Positions 51,859 through 61,793 of a stretch of DNA of 64,000 bases are shown here, in pieces. Numbering within the stretch: position 1 is the stretch's first letter; every line of letters begins with the position of its first letter. Under the pieces are notes generated by a model. That model was not told the DNA's origin. It worked only from the letters and a program-made list of their open reading frames with translations, and made no database searches. The DNA comes from Flavobacteriaceae bacterium (GTDB lineage Bacteria > Bacteroidota > Bacteroidia > Flavobacteriales > Flavobacteriaceae). The stretch covers positions 124,001-188,000 of the forward strand of contig JABDNT010000002.1 in NCBI GenBank assembly GCA_013043685.1, read 5' to 3'. The position numbers and the translations under genes were made by a program.

Positions 51859-52971
51859 TTGAAAACTACTAATTTTACTATTGTTAGAAGCCTGTTTATC
51901 GGGCTGTTTTTTATTCTGTCAGCTACCTCGGTTTTAGGAGCCTCCAGTACTTCTTCGAGTAAAGAGGAAGGGGAGGAAAAAGAGTTTGATGTAACTGAAA
52001 TGATCATGCACCACATTAAGGATTCGCATGATTTTCACATTTTAGACTGGAATGGCCACGCGGTGTCATTTCCGCTTCCTGTGATCTTATGGACGGACAA
52101 TGGATTGGTTTCTTTTATGTCAAGTGAATTCCACCATGATGATGCGGGGACTGTAGTGGTTGAAAAGAATGGGCAGAAATTCGTGAAATACCATGAAGAG
52201 ATTTATTACGCTTCAGAAACTGCAAATGCCGATGGAGCCTATATAATGTTGGAAGAGGGAGATCATCCTTCAAATGCACATCCAATCGATTTCTCCATCA
52301 CCAAACTAGTTTTTTCGATGTTCCTTTCTATCGTATTAATACTGCTGATATTTGGAGTTTCAGCCAGGAAATACGACAAGGTTGGTGTACCCAGAGGGAT
52401 AGCCAAATTTACTGAACCGTTAGTGGTTTTCATTCGTGATGAAGTAGCTATTCCGAATATAGGTGAAAAGCACTATCACAAGTATATGCCATTCCTGCTA
52501 ACGTTGTTTTTCTTTATATGGATCAACAACCTGATGGGGTTGATACCTTTCTTCCCCTTCAGTGCGAACTTAAGTGGAAATATAGCCTTCACCCTGGTAT
52601 TGGCTTTCATCACATTCACTATTACAACGCTTAAAGGGAATAAAGACTATTGGAAACATATTTTCTGGATGCCCGGAGTTCCGGTTTTCCTGAAACCATT
52701 CCTCGCATTGATTGAATTTGCAGGAATATTTATAAAGCCCGTTTCCCTGATGATCCGATTGTTCGCGAACATCACAGCGGGACATATTATTGTATTAAGT
52801 CTGATATCGCTGATCTTTATCTTCGGTACTGTCTGGATCTCACCGGTTTCGGTATTCTTTTCAGTATTCATTAGTGTGATCGAGGTATTAGTTGTTGCCA
52901 TTCAGGCATATATATTTACCATGCTATCGGCCCTGTATATAGGTTCGGCCATGGAAGAACACGCACATTAA
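51859..52971 (+). CDS. atpB: F-type ATP synthase subunit a
   Basis: 370 residues from a TTG start (L-KTTNFTIVRSLFIGLFFILSATSVLG), longer than the roughly 270 of E. coli. The extra N-terminal 150 residues comprise a signal-like segment and a periplasmic region with DSHDFHILDWNGHAVSFPLPVILWTDNG, typical of Bacteroidota. Five to six membrane helices follow. The essential stator Arg is Arg300 in SLMIRLFANITAGH, with VVAIQAYIFTMLSALYIGSAMEE at the end. It forms the proton half-channels with the c-ring. Confidence 0.96.
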   Translation: MKTTNFTIVRSLFIGLFFILSATSVLGASSTSSSKEEGEEKEFDVTEMIMHHIKDSHDFHILDWNGHAVSFPLPVILWTDNGLVSFMSSEFHHDDAGTVVVEKNGQKFVKYHEEIYYASETANADGAYIMLEEGDHPSNAHPIDFSITKLVFSMFLSIVLILLIFGVSARKYDKVGVPRGIAKFTEPLVVFIRDEVAIPNIGEKHYHKYMPFLLTLFFFIWINNLMGLIPFFPFSANLSGNIAFTLVLAFITFTITTLKGNKDYWKHIFWMPGVPVFLKPFLALIEFAGIFIKPVSLMIRLFANITAGHIIVLSLISLIFIFGTVWISPVSVFFSVFISVIEVLVVAIQAYIFTMLSALYIGSAMEEHAH

Positions 52972-52985
52972 TTAATCTTTAATAA

Positions 52986-53234
<249 letters not shown>

Positions 53235-53242
53235 AAAAAACT

Positions 53243-53271
53243 CGGCGCAACGGTTGGTTGCGCCGGTTTTT
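53243..53271 (+). terminator. Intra-operon terminator/attenuator-like hairpin after atpE
   Basis: A 9-bp GC-rich stem (CGGCGCAAC / GTTGCGCCG) with loop GGTTG is followed by GTTTTT. It has the form of an intrinsic terminator inside the atp operon, between atpE and atpF. Some polymerases presumably read through. It may instead, or also, protect the atpE message 3' end. Confidence 0.75.
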
Positions 53272-53306
53272 GAATTTTAGTTAAAGATTATCAAAACAAT
53301 AAAAAG

Positions 53307-53801
53307 ATGGATTTAGTAACTCCGGACATTGGTTTAATTTTTTGGACATTCATATCATTTGCTGTCTTATTTTTTCTTCTGAAAAAGTTCGCCTGGAAAC
53401 CTATAGTAGGTACCGTTAACGACAGAGAACAGTCGATACGTGAAGCATTGGCTTCCGCAGAGGACGCTAAAAAGGAAATGGAGAATCTTTCAGCCGACAA
53501 CGAGCGCATTTTAAAAGAAGCCCGACTCGAGCGTGAGGCAATGCTAAGAGAAGCCCGAGAAATTAAGGCTAAGATGATTGCAGAAGCCGAGGACGATGCT
53601 AAAGCAAAGGCCGACAAACTCGTTGCAAATGCAAAGGAAGCTATCGAAATAGAAAAGAAAGCTGCGATTGCGGAGCTAAAGAGCCAGGTTGCTGTATTAT
53701 CTGTTGATATTGCTGAAAAGGTAGTTCGTACCGAACTTTCAGATAAGGATAAGCAGCTGAAACTGGTCGAGAATATGTTAGACGACGCGACGCTAAACTA
53801 A
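53307..53801 (+). CDS. atpF: F-type ATP synthase subunit b
   Basis: 164 residues. One N-terminal membrane helix (GLIFWTFISFAVLFFLLKKFAW, about 8-29) is followed by a long charged helix (about 40-135) ending in AVLSVDIAEKVVRTELSDKDKQLKLVENML, the delta-binding region. This is the peripheral stator stalk joining F0 to the F1 head. Length and layout are normal. It precedes atpH by 6 bases. Confidence 0.96.
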   Translation: MDLVTPDIGLIFWTFISFAVLFFLLKKFAWKPIVGTVNDREQSIREALASAEDAKKEMENLSADNERILKEARLEREAMLREAREIKAKMIAEAEDDAKAKADKLVANAKEAIEIEKKAAIAELKSQVAVLSVDIAEKVVRTELSDKDKQLKLVENMLDDATLN

Positions 53802-53807
53802 GAAATA

Positions 53808-54347
53808 ATGAAAGGAAGCAAAGCAGCAATCCGTTATGCGAAAGCACTATTACAGCAGGCTAAAGAAGTCAAAGCTGCTGACAAGGTATTTGCAGATATG
53901 CAGGCTGTAGCCCATACTTTAAAGGACAGCAAAGAGTTGAGATCTGTCTTGAAAAGCCCGGTTATAAAAGCTTCAGATAAGAAAGAAGCCTTATTAGAGA
54001 TATTTAGTTCGGTATCGGAGGACACCAAAAATGTAATCGGTGTGCTGGTTGATAACCAAAGAGTGGCAATTCTGGGTGCAGTAGCAGACAGCTATGTGTA
54101 TTTATACAATGAAGCAAAAGGAGTAAAGGTTGCGAGTGTAACAACGGCAATTCCATTGTCTGCGGCTATCGAGTCACAGGTATTGGCAAAAGTAAAAGAG
54201 TTAACAGGGAGTAATACTGTTACCCTTGAAAATACAATTGATGAGTCTATAATCGGAGGATTTATTCTTCGGGTGGGTGACCTTCAGTATAATTCAAGTA
54301 TCGCGAATAATTTGAATAAACTTAAGAGAGAATTTACAGTAAATTAA
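53808..54347 (+). CDS. atpH: F-type ATP synthase subunit delta
   Basis: 179 residues. The N-terminal helical domain is AAIRYAKALLQQAKEVKAADKVFADM, then LRSVLKSPVIKASDKKEALLEIF. The C-terminal signature KVKELTGSNTVTLENTIDESIIGGFILRVGDLQYNSSIANNLNKLKREF matches OSCP/delta. It caps the F1 hexamer and binds subunit b. A bulged hairpin lies in the 39-base gap before atpA. Confidence 0.96.
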   Translation: MKGSKAAIRYAKALLQQAKEVKAADKVFADMQAVAHTLKDSKELRSVLKSPVIKASDKKEALLEIFSSVSEDTKNVIGVLVDNQRVAILGAVADSYVYLYNEAKGVKVASVTTAIPLSAAIESQVLAKVKELTGSNTVTLENTIDESIIGGFILRVGDLQYNSSIANNLNKLKREFTVN

Positions 54348-54372
54348 AGATCCGGCAGATTAGTGCCGGTCT
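54348..54372 (+). other. Bulged stem-loop between atpH and atpA
   Basis: AGA-t-CCGGCA pairs with TGCCGGTCT (nine base pairs, one bulged T, loop GATTAG). It is not followed at once by a T-run, so it is more like an mRNA-processing or translation-affecting hairpin than a terminator. Its role is inference. Confidence 0.45.
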
Positions 54373-54386
54373 AAAACTTTTATAAA

Positions 54387-55964
54387 ATGGCAGAAGTAAA
54401 ACCAGCTGAAGTTTCAGCGATTTTAAAGAAACAACTTTCAGGTTTTGAAGCAACCGCTTCATTGGATGAAGTAGGAACAGTTCTTACCATTGGGGATGGT
54501 ATCGCCCGAGTTTACGGACTATCGAATGCCCAGTACGGGGAATTGGTTGAGTTTGAAAATGGTTTAGAAGGAATTGTACTAAACCTGGAGGAGGACAACG
54601 TTGGGGTCGTATTATTAGGGCCATATACAGAGATCAAAGAAGGTGCTACCGTAAAACGTACACAGCGAATTGCCTCTATCAATGTTGGTGAAGGTATCGT
54701 GGGGAGAGTGGTGAATACTCTGGGTGAACCTATCGACGGGAAAGGACCTATCTCCGGCGAGACATTCGAAATGCCATTAGAGCGTAAAGCGCCCGGTGTA
54801 ATTTATCGTCAGCCTGTAAATGAACCACTTCAAACAGGAATTAAGTCGGTAGATGCCATGATCCCGATTGGGAGAGGGCAACGTGAACTTGTTATTGGCG
54901 ACCGTCAGACGGGTAAAACTACGGTGTGTATCGATACAATCATCAACCAGAAAGAATTCTACGATGCCGGTGAACCTGTTTACTGTATCTACGTAGCGGT
55001 TGGCCAGAAAGCATCTACGGTAGCTAACATTGCAAGAGTATTAGAAGAAAAAGGTGCACTTGCATATACTACTATTGTAGCAGCAAATGCCTCAGATCCT
55101 GCGCCAATGCAGGTTTATGCTCCTTTTGCCGGTGCTGCGATCGGTGAATACTTCCGTGATACGGGAAGACCAGCGCTTATTATTTATGATGACCTGTCTA
55201 AACAAGCGGTAGCATATCGTGAGGTATCTCTGTTACTTCGTCGTCCACCGGGACGTGAAGCATACCCCGGAGATGTTTTCTACCTTCACTCAAGATTATT
55301 GGAGCGTGCCGCCAAAGTGATTGATGACGATTCCATTGCTAAGAACATGAACGACCTTCCGGAACCGTTGAAAGGTAAAGTAAAAGGAGGAGGTTCATTA
55401 ACAGCACTACCGATTATCGAAACTCAGGCGGGTGACGTATCTGCCTACATCCCTACCAACGTAATTTCGATTACCGACGGACAGATTTTCCTGGAATCTG
55501 ACTTATTCAACTCCGGGGTACGTCCTGCGATTAATGTAGGGATCTCAGTATCACGTGTAGGAGGTAATGCACAGATTAAGTCGATGAAGAAAGTTGCAGG
55601 TACATTGAAACTGGATCAGGCGCAATTCCGTGAATTGGAAGCCTTTGCGAAGTTCGGTAGTGACCTTGACGCGGCAACCATGAACGTAATTGAAAAAGGT
55701 AAGCGAAACGTGGAGATCCTGAAACAGGCTCAGAACGACCCGTTTACCGTAGAAGACCAGGTAGCAATTATCTATGCAGGATCTAAGAACCTGTTGCGTA
55801 ATGTGCCGGTTAACAAAGTAAAAGAATTCGAAAGAGATTATCTCGAGTTGCTTAATGCAAAGCACAGAGAGGCATTAGACGTATTGAAACAAGGTAAATT
55901 AACCGATGATGTTATTGATACCCTTTCAACGGTGGCTAAGGATCTTTCGGCGAGGTATAACTAA
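54387..55964 (+). CDS. atpA: F-type ATP synthase subunit alpha
   Basis: 525 residues. The noncatalytic nucleotide-binding P-loop [10 protein letters not shown] is at about 171-180. Other alpha signatures are [86 protein letters not shown], and [49 protein letters not shown]. It forms the alpha3 half of F1. The beta and epsilon genes are not downstream. Confidence 0.98.
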   Translation: MAEVKPAEVSAILKKQLSGFEATASLDEVGTVLTIGDGIARVYGLSNAQYGELVEFENGLEGIVLNLEEDNVGVVLLGPYTEIKEGATVKRTQRIASINVGEGIVGRVVNTLGEPIDGKGPISGETFEMPLERKAPGVIYRQPVNEPLQTGIKSVDAMIPIGRGQRELVIGDRQTGKTTVCIDTIINQKEFYDAGEPVYCIYVAVGQKASTVANIARVLEEKGALAYTTIVAANASDPAPMQVYAPFAGAAIGEYFRDTGRPALIIYDDLSKQAVAYREVSLLLRRPPGREAYPGDVFYLHSRLLERAAKVIDDDSIAKNMNDLPEPLKGKVKGGGSLTALPIIETQAGDVSAYIPTNVISITDGQIFLESDLFNSGVRPAINVGISVSRVGGNAQIKSMKKVAGTLKLDQAQFRELEAFAKFGSDLDAATMNVIEKGKRNVEILKQAQNDPFTVEDQVAIIYAGSKNLLRNVPVNKVKEFERDYLELLNAKHREALDVLKQGKLTDDVIDTLSTVAKDLSARYN

Positions 55965-55991
55965 TAAGAATTCGTAAACAATAGCTAAAGG

Positions 55992-56861
55992 ATGGCGAAT
56001 CTTAAGGAAATAAGAAATAGAATCAGCTCGGTGGGATCAACAATGCAGATCACCAGTGCCATGAAAATGGTTTCTGCTGCTAAGTTGAAGAAAGCCCAGG
56101 ATGCTATTACCGCAATGCGGCCTTATGCTAATAAACTTACCGAATTACTTCAAAATCTTAGTGCAACACTGGATGCCGATAGTGGTGGTAAGTTTGCAAA
56201 TCATCGAGATGTGAAAAAGGTGTTGATTGTGGCCATAACTTCAAATCGCGGTTTAGCCGGGGCATTTAACAGTAATATTGTAAAGGAAGCGAGACGAACT
56301 GCTGAAGAGGACTTTGCAGGGAAGCAGGTGGATTTTGTAACAATCGGTAAAAAGGGTAATGATATCATTAGCAAGAGTGAAACAGTTATTGAGAATAACA
56401 ATGCTATTTTTGATGATCTTACTTTCGATAATGTTGCTGCCATCGCTGAGTTTTTAATGGATCAATATGCCGAAGCGAAATACGACAAGATCGTATTGAT
56501 ATATAATAAATTCAAGAATGCTGCTACCCAAATCGTTATGAATGAGCAATTCTTGCCTATTCTTCCTCCTGATTCAGATGGCGCGGATAGTAAGGGAGTA
56601 GCCGATTATATTTTTGAACCAAATAAAGAGAAGATCGTCGAGGAATTAATTCCGAAGAGTTTAAAGACACAATTGTTCAAAGCAATCCGTGATAGTGTTG
56701 CGAGTGAGCATGGAGCGCGTATGACTGCCATGCATAAAGCAACAGATAATGCCTCCGAACTTAAGGATGATCTTACACTTGAGTATAACAAAGCACGTCA
56801 GGCTGCAATTACCGGGGAGATCCTGGAAATTGTGGGAGGAGCAGAGGCGCTTGCCGGATAA
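55992..56861 (+). CDS. atpG: F-type ATP synthase subunit gamma
   Basis: 289 residues. The N-terminal helix is MANLKEIRNRISSVGSTMQITSAMKMVSAAKLKKAQ, followed by ITSNRGLAGAFNSNIVKEA and the C-terminal DSVASEHGARMTAMHKATDNASELKDDLTLEYNKARQAAITGEILEIVGGAEAL. It is the central rotor shaft of F1. It is the last gene of this operon; a strong terminator begins 22 bases downstream, confirming that atpD and atpC are not part of it. Confidence 0.98.
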   Translation: MANLKEIRNRISSVGSTMQITSAMKMVSAAKLKKAQDAITAMRPYANKLTELLQNLSATLDADSGGKFANHRDVKKVLIVAITSNRGLAGAFNSNIVKEARRTAEEDFAGKQVDFVTIGKKGNDIISKSETVIENNNAIFDDLTFDNVAAIAEFLMDQYAEAKYDKIVLIYNKFKNAATQIVMNEQFLPILPPDSDGADSKGVADYIFEPNKEKIVEELIPKSLKTQLFKAIRDSVASEHGARMTAMHKATDNASELKDDLTLEYNKARQAAITGEILEIVGGAEALAG

Positions 56862-56883
56862 AAGATACAATAGATAAACTATT

Positions 56884-56914
56884 AAAGCCTTCCGCGATTA
56901 CGGAAGGCTTTTTT
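56884..56914 (+). terminator. Strong intrinsic terminator after atpG
   Basis: An 11-bp stem (AAAGCCTTCCG / CGGAAGGCTTT) with loop CGATTA is followed by further Ts. It ends the atp operon. Confidence 0.95.
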
Positions 56915-56950
56915 GTACCTTTATGGCAAGGCTTTTGATTTTCAATCCTT

Positions 56951-57472
56951 ATGAAAACACACAAAAATTTGGCAGGCACCATTAGCTTGGCTATGATAAT
57001 TATACTCTTTGCCCAATGTGGTGGTGGAAAAACAGAAAACGGAAAACCACAATTGGATCAAAATCCGCCATTTAAAATACTCGATGCATATTACCAGGAT
57101 TGGGTAGCCGGTATTCCTGAAGGTGGCTCAGGAACAAATATTTATATCTCTTTGGGAGATATTTCAGAAGACGTTGTTATAGACAAGATATATTTCAGAA
57201 AAATGATTAGTGATGCTAAATTGTCGCCACAAACAAAAAATCAATATATAGGCTATTTCAGAAAAGACCAGCGCCAGGATATCATTATGGATATTGACCC
57301 TGTAAAAGAAGCTCAAAACATCCCCAGAGAGCCATTTCCATTCGAATTGAAGGACGATGAAGCGGTAATCGCTTATAGGCACGAAAATGAAATGAAATAC
57401 ACCAGGGTGTCCGATCTAAGAATGGAAGAACTCCTTGCCTATCCTTCTACAAAACCTAAAGACGATAATTAG
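56951..57472 (+). CDS. Predicted lipoprotein of unknown function
   Basis: 173 residues. The N-terminus MKTHKNLAGTISLAMIIILFAQCGGGK is a lipoprotein signal with lipobox FAQC and Cys23. The mature part is hydrophilic and contains NPPFKILDAYYQDWVAGIPEGGSGTNIYISL and RKDQRQDIIMDIDPVKEAQN. I do not recognise a named family with confidence; the 'WVAG.PEGGSG.N' block suggests a conserved flavobacterial periplasmic lipoprotein. The flippase TTG start follows 11 bases after its stop, so the two are likely co-transcribed. Confidence 0.75.
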   Translation: MKTHKNLAGTISLAMIIILFAQCGGGKTENGKPQLDQNPPFKILDAYYQDWVAGIPEGGSGTNIYISLGDISEDVVIDKIYFRKMISDAKLSPQTKNQYIGYFRKDQRQDIIMDIDPVKEAQNIPREPFPFELKDDEAVIAYRHENEMKYTRVSDLRMEELLAYPSTKPKDDN

Positions 57473-57483
57473 CCCCTCATGCT

Positions 57484-58944
57484 TTGAGCATATTCAAGAA
57501 ACTCTTTAAGCAAACTTTTATCTATGGTCTCGCAACCGTCCTCCCTCGGGCGCTGGGAATCGTATTGGTCCCATTGTACGTTTCTGTCCTTGGGAAAGAG
57601 CAATACGGGGTGTACGCAACACTGATGGCGTTTCTCATACTAGGAAATGTACTGCTCTCTTATGGGATGGAAACAGCTTTTTTCCGTTTTATCAATAAAC
57701 ATGAGGACCAGAAGAAATTAGTTCAGTCCACGGCATTGACTTCGGTAGCCTTAAGTACTTTACTCTTCCTGTCAATTACATTGTTTTTCAACACCAGCCT
57801 GGCTGAATTCCTGGATTTTAGAAAGGAGTTTGTTACCCATGGCCTCATCATACTTGCTTTAGACGCTCTGGCGGTTTTGCCTTTCGCATGGTTTCGCGCG
57901 AACGAAAAACCTATGCGCTATGCGGTGATCAAAATATTCAATGTACTTATCAACCTGAGCCTCAATTTATTCTTCTTCCTGGTACTTCCATCCTGGGCAA
58001 GGAATGATCCGGGCTCCTTCTGGGATGCAATTCTACTAACCGATACGCGGGTTGCGTATGTCTTTATCGCCAACCTGATTGCCAGCGCTATTACTTTGAT
58101 TATCGTCTCGCCCTTGTATGTTCGAATTGGCTTTAGATTTAGCAGTGCGATCTGGAAAGGTATGCTGCGTTATGCGTTGCCGGTGCTTATAGCGGGAATT
58201 GCATTCTCCATTAATGAAGCCTTCGATAAGATATTGCTTAGATATCTGCTTCCTTCCGATATCGCCGAAGCAGAAGTGGGTGTTTATGCTGCCTGCTATA
58301 AATTAGGGGTATTTATGACCCTGTTCGCGACAGCTTTCAGGCTGGGGATAGAGCCCTTCTTTTTCAATCATGCCAAGAGTGAGAATGCTAAAGAGACTTA
58401 CGCTACTATAACCAAGTATTTTACCATCTTCGGAAGTGGGATTTTACTTTTTGTGATCGTTTATATAGATCTGTTCAAGCGTATTTTAATCCCTGATCCG
58501 AAATTCTGGGAGGCGTTGGTAATAGTTCCCGTAATATTACTTGCCAATCTATGCCTCGGGATCTATCACAACTTGTCGGTATGGTATAAAGTCACAGACC
58601 GAACCCGTTACGGGGCCGTAATTTCGGTAATTGGAGCGCTTATAACACTTTCCCTCAACCTGGCTTTGATCCCGATTATAAGTTATAAAGGATCGGCTAT
58701 TGCAACCCTTGCTGCCTATGGCAGTATGATGGTAATCTCGTATATCCTCGGACAGCGAAACTATGCTGTACCTTATGATCTTAAAAAAATTGGGGGATAT
58801 CTAATGCTGTCAGTTGGAATGTCCGTGCTGTCTTTTTATGTTTTCGAGGGTAATTTAATCATTGGTACAGCATTATTATTGGTATTTTTGCTGTGGATAA
58901 TTATTGCTGAAAAGACTCAGCTAATGAGATTACTAAAAAGATGA
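57484..58944 (+). CDS. Polysaccharide/lipid flippase (MOP superfamily, Wzx-like)
   Basis: 486 residues with 12-14 membrane helices from a TTG start ([32 protein letters not shown]). The first helix pair, the [11 protein letters not shown] motif and the [33 protein letters not shown] second-half start match the polysaccharide biosynthesis (PST) transporters. It sits outside the main polysaccharide locus, with dut, a sugar nucleotidyltransferase and envelope lipoproteins, so it may flip a different, more conserved lipid-linked glycan. It overlaps dut by 4 bases. Confidence 0.88.
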   Translation: MSIFKKLFKQTFIYGLATVLPRALGIVLVPLYVSVLGKEQYGVYATLMAFLILGNVLLSYGMETAFFRFINKHEDQKKLVQSTALTSVALSTLLFLSITLFFNTSLAEFLDFRKEFVTHGLIILALDALAVLPFAWFRANEKPMRYAVIKIFNVLINLSLNLFFFLVLPSWARNDPGSFWDAILLTDTRVAYVFIANLIASAITLIIVSPLYVRIGFRFSSAIWKGMLRYALPVLIAGIAFSINEAFDKILLRYLLPSDIAEAEVGVYAACYKLGVFMTLFATAFRLGIEPFFFNHAKSENAKETYATITKYFTIFGSGILLFVIVYIDLFKRILIPDPKFWEALVIVPVILLANLCLGIYHNLSVWYKVTDRTRYGAVISVIGALITLSLNLALIPIISYKGSAIATLAAYGSMMVISYILGQRNYAVPYDLKKIGGYLMLSVGMSVLSFYVFEGNLIIGTALLLVFLLWIIIAEKTQLMRLLKR

Positions 58945-59375
58945 AGGTTAAAATTGTAAATAAGTCGGAACATCCCCTACCACACTACGAAACCATATAC
59001 TCCGCTGGCATGGATCTGCGGGCGAATGTTCCCGAGCCATCCACCTTACAACCCCTTGAACGAGCTATAGTGAAGACAGGTTTATTCATCGAGCTTCCCA
59101 TTGGATACGAAGCTCAGGTACGCCCGCGAAGTGGCCTTGCCGCTAAGCATGGAATCACGGTTTTAAATTCACCGGGGACCATTGATGCCGACTACCGCGG
59201 GGAAATAGGAGTTATACTTGTTAATCTATCCAAGGAGCCTTTCACAATAGAAAATGGTGAGCGCATCGCGCAATTAGTCATTGCCAGGCATGAACGGGCA
59301 ATTTGGGAAGAGGTAGAGGAATTATCGGAGACCGATCGTGGTGCTGGTGGTTTTGGAAGTACCGGAGTACAATAG
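58941..59375 (+). CDS. dut: dUTP diphosphatase
   Basis: 144 residues with all five trimeric dUTPase motifs: [48 protein letters not shown] and the C-terminal Gly-rich [10 protein letters not shown]. It hydrolyses dUTP to dUMP and pyrophosphate, keeping uracil out of DNA and feeding dTMP synthesis. Length is normal. It is overlapped at its start by the flippase gene (ATGA) and is 28 bases before the nucleotidyltransferase. Confidence 0.98.
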   Translation: MKVKIVNKSEHPLPHYETIYSAGMDLRANVPEPSTLQPLERAIVKTGLFIELPIGYEAQVRPRSGLAAKHGITVLNSPGTIDADYRGEIGVILVNLSKEPFTIENGERIAQLVIARHERAIWEEVEELSETDRGAGGFGSTGVQ

Positions 59376-59403
59376 AAATGAATTTTTACACTGAACATAT
59401 TAT

Positions 59404-60420
59404 ATGAAAATAATAGTCCCAATGGCTGGACGCGGATCGCGTCTTCGCCCACACACCTTAACTGTTCCAAAACCACTTATTCCGGTTGCCGGGAAACCTA
59501 TTGTACATCAACTGGTAACCGATATTGCCGGGATCCTAAAAGAGGACATCGAAGAGATAGCATTTATCCTGGGTGATCCCGCTTTTTTCGGAGATGATGT
59601 TGTGGAAAGCCTGAATGCGCTGGCCGGCGAATTGGGGGCAAGATGCAGTATATACAGGCAGTTAGTACCAAAAGGAACAGGCCATGCCATTATGTGTGCC
59701 GAACCATCGCTCTCGGGACCTGCCGTAATTGCTTATGCCGACACCCTGATCAGGGCCGATTTCGATCTTGATAAGGATGCTGACAGTGTGATATGGACTA
59801 AAAAAGTAGCCAATCCTGAAGCTTATGGCGTAGTGAAGCTCAATGAACTGAATGAGATCGTAGAGCTGGTAGAAAAACCCTCAGAATTTGTTAGTGATCA
59901 GGCGGTCATAGGAATTTACTATTTCAGAGATGTCGCCGTTTTAAAAAATGAACTTCAATATGTGTTGGACAATAACATCGTTCATGGCGGTGAATACCAA
60001 ATAAACGATGGTATCCTGCGTATGATAAAGGCTGGTAAGATATTTAAAACCGGAACGGTAAGCGAATGGATGGACTGTGGAAATAAGGAAGTGACCCTAG
60101 AAACCAATGCCAAAATGCTTGGGTTCCTGGCCGAAAGTAATACCCAACTCATTTCAGAAAAGATCAGCCTGGACAATTCCATAATTATTGAGCCTTGCTT
60201 TATAGGGGATGGCGTAGTACTAAAGAATGCAACCGTAGGACCATATGTTTCTGTGGGACAAGGCACAATAATTGAGGATAGTATCGTTAAGAATAGTATA
60301 ATTCAGACAGAAGCAGTTATAAAAAATGCTACTTTAGACAACGCGATGATTGGCAATTATGCCACCTTCGATGGAAATTTTACCAACCTTAGTATTGGAG
60401 ACTATTCAGAATTGAAATGA
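59404..60420 (+). CDS. Sugar-phosphate nucleotidyltransferase with left-handed beta-helix tail
   Basis: 338 residues. The signature is MKIIVPMAGRGSRLRPHTLTVPKPLIPVAGKPIVHQL, followed by GTGHAIMCAEPSL, AYADTLI and YQINDGILRMIKAGKIF. The C-terminal third (about 255-338) has hexapeptide-type repeats (IIEPCFIGDGVVLKNATVGPYVSVGQGTIIEDSIV), as in GlmU/RmlA3 and archaeal-type transferases. It should activate a sugar-1-phosphate with an NTP; the specificity (glucose, GlcNAc or other) is not readable. It is embedded in a tight conserved envelope operon. Confidence 0.9.
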   Translation: MKIIVPMAGRGSRLRPHTLTVPKPLIPVAGKPIVHQLVTDIAGILKEDIEEIAFILGDPAFFGDDVVESLNALAGELGARCSIYRQLVPKGTGHAIMCAEPSLSGPAVIAYADTLIRADFDLDKDADSVIWTKKVANPEAYGVVKLNELNEIVELVEKPSEFVSDQAVIGIYYFRDVAVLKNELQYVLDNNIVHGGEYQINDGILRMIKAGKIFKTGTVSEWMDCGNKEVTLETNAKMLGFLAESNTQLISEKISLDNSIIIEPCFIGDGVVLKNATVGPYVSVGQGTIIEDSIVKNSIIQTEAVIKNATLDNAMIGNYATFDGNFTNLSIGDYSELK

Positions 60421-61790
60421 CCTATAAATACTCATACATTCTTGTTATACTCTTCGGAATGATATTCATGCCGGAAGTCGCTATGGCGCAAGAGGATGAT
60501 GATGCCCCCACAGATGACCTTGGAAATGTGAGTGATGCTTTCCAGGAGAATTTCTTCGAAGGACTGAAGCAAAAGGGGATTGAAAACTATGAATTGGCCC
60601 TTACCGCACTTCGAAAGGCTGAAATGGCGGCAAAAGGCGACGCTGTGAATATTGCAGTAGTTCATTTCGAAATGGGTAAAAATTATTCCAAATTAAAACA
60701 GTACGAGGATGCTGAAATGATGTATAACCAGGTTCTCGAAAGCCAGGGGGAGCGATTAGATGTTTTGGAAGCACTTTACGACGTGTACTATGAACAGCAG
60801 GATTATACGGCTGCAATACCGCTTGTGGAGAAACTAACAAAATACGACGCCGATTATCGGGAAGATCTCGCTAACCTTTATCACAGGACAGAACAGTACG
60901 AAAAGGCACTGGAATTACTCGACGAACTGGACGAGGACTGGGGCGAGAGTGCAATGCGAAACGCCTTGAGAAGACAGATCTACAAAGTCACGGGAAATAC
61001 GGAAGGAGCAATCACAAATCTTGAGGATAAAATTGATAAGAATCCGCAGAAAGAACAGGATTATCTCAATTTGATCTTCTTGTATAGTGAACAGGGCAAA
61101 ACGGAAAAAGCATTTGAAACGGCTAAGGAATTACTTAAGAATCAGCCTGACTCCGAATTGGTTCACTTAGCGCTATACAAGTTTTACCTGGACGCAGGAG
61201 ATATAGAAAAAGCACTAAACTCTATGGATGTGGTCTTTTCTTCTACGGAAGTAGATAAAGACAGTAAATACCGTGTTCTGGGAGATTTTATTGGGTATGC
61301 CAATGAAAATCCGGGTTATGAAACACAGCTTGAAGCGATTGTAGATAAATTCAGCACGGAAAATTCAGGGCAGGTTTATGAGCAATTGGGGCTTTATTTT
61401 TTTGCGCAGGGTCAAAAGGAAAAGGCGCTTCAGTTTTATGAAAAGGGAATGGCGAACGATCCCGACAATTATAGCCTTGTGAAGAATACACTTTTATTGC
61501 AGATCGAGTTCGGAAGGTATCAGGAGGCCGCTGCAAATAGTTCGCTTTCCCTTGAGATCTTTCCGGCACAGCCTTTGTTGTATCTTATAAACGGTGTTGC
61601 AAATATTGAAATCGATCAGCTGGACCAGGCAATAGAAAGCCTGGAAACGGGACTGGATTATTTACTGGATGATCTAAAAATGGAAAAAGATTTCTATGAA
61701 CAATTGAGTATTGCATACGCACGTAAAGGCAATGATACGAAGGCTGCATCGTTTAGTAAAAAGGCCTCAGAAATAAATATAGCCAACTAG
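60417..61790 (+). CDS. TPR-repeat periplasmic protein
   Basis: 457 residues. A signal peptide (MTYKYSYILVILFGMIFMPEVAMAQ) and an acidic stretch are followed by TPR-like helix pairs over most of the length (for example AVVHFEMGKNYSKLKQYEDAEMMYNQVLE, ANLYHRTEQYEKALELLDEL, YEQLGLYFFAQGQKEKALQFYEKGMANDPDN). It is probably a periplasmic scaffold or assembly factor. The start overlaps the nucleotidyltransferase stop by 4 bases and the DUF4292 gene begins 3 bases after its end, so it belongs to the same operon. A lipobox is absent. Confidence 0.88.
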   Translation: MTYKYSYILVILFGMIFMPEVAMAQEDDDAPTDDLGNVSDAFQENFFEGLKQKGIENYELALTALRKAEMAAKGDAVNIAVVHFEMGKNYSKLKQYEDAEMMYNQVLESQGERLDVLEALYDVYYEQQDYTAAIPLVEKLTKYDADYREDLANLYHRTEQYEKALELLDELDEDWGESAMRNALRRQIYKVTGNTEGAITNLEDKIDKNPQKEQDYLNLIFLYSEQGKTEKAFETAKELLKNQPDSELVHLALYKFYLDAGDIEKALNSMDVVFSSTEVDKDSKYRVLGDFIGYANENPGYETQLEAIVDKFSTENSGQVYEQLGLYFFAQGQKEKALQFYEKGMANDPDNYSLVKNTLLLQIEFGRYQEAAANSSLSLEIFPAQPLLYLINGVANIEIDQLDQAIESLETGLDYLLDDLKMEKDFYEQLSIAYARKGNDTKAASFSKKASEINIAN

Positions 61791-61793
61791 GAA

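Noticed and set aside
58890-58905. TGTGGATAA, a consensus DnaA box on the minus strand
   Set aside because: It is a single copy inside the flippase coding sequence, with no cluster of boxes or AT-rich unwinding region nearby. It does not mark an origin.
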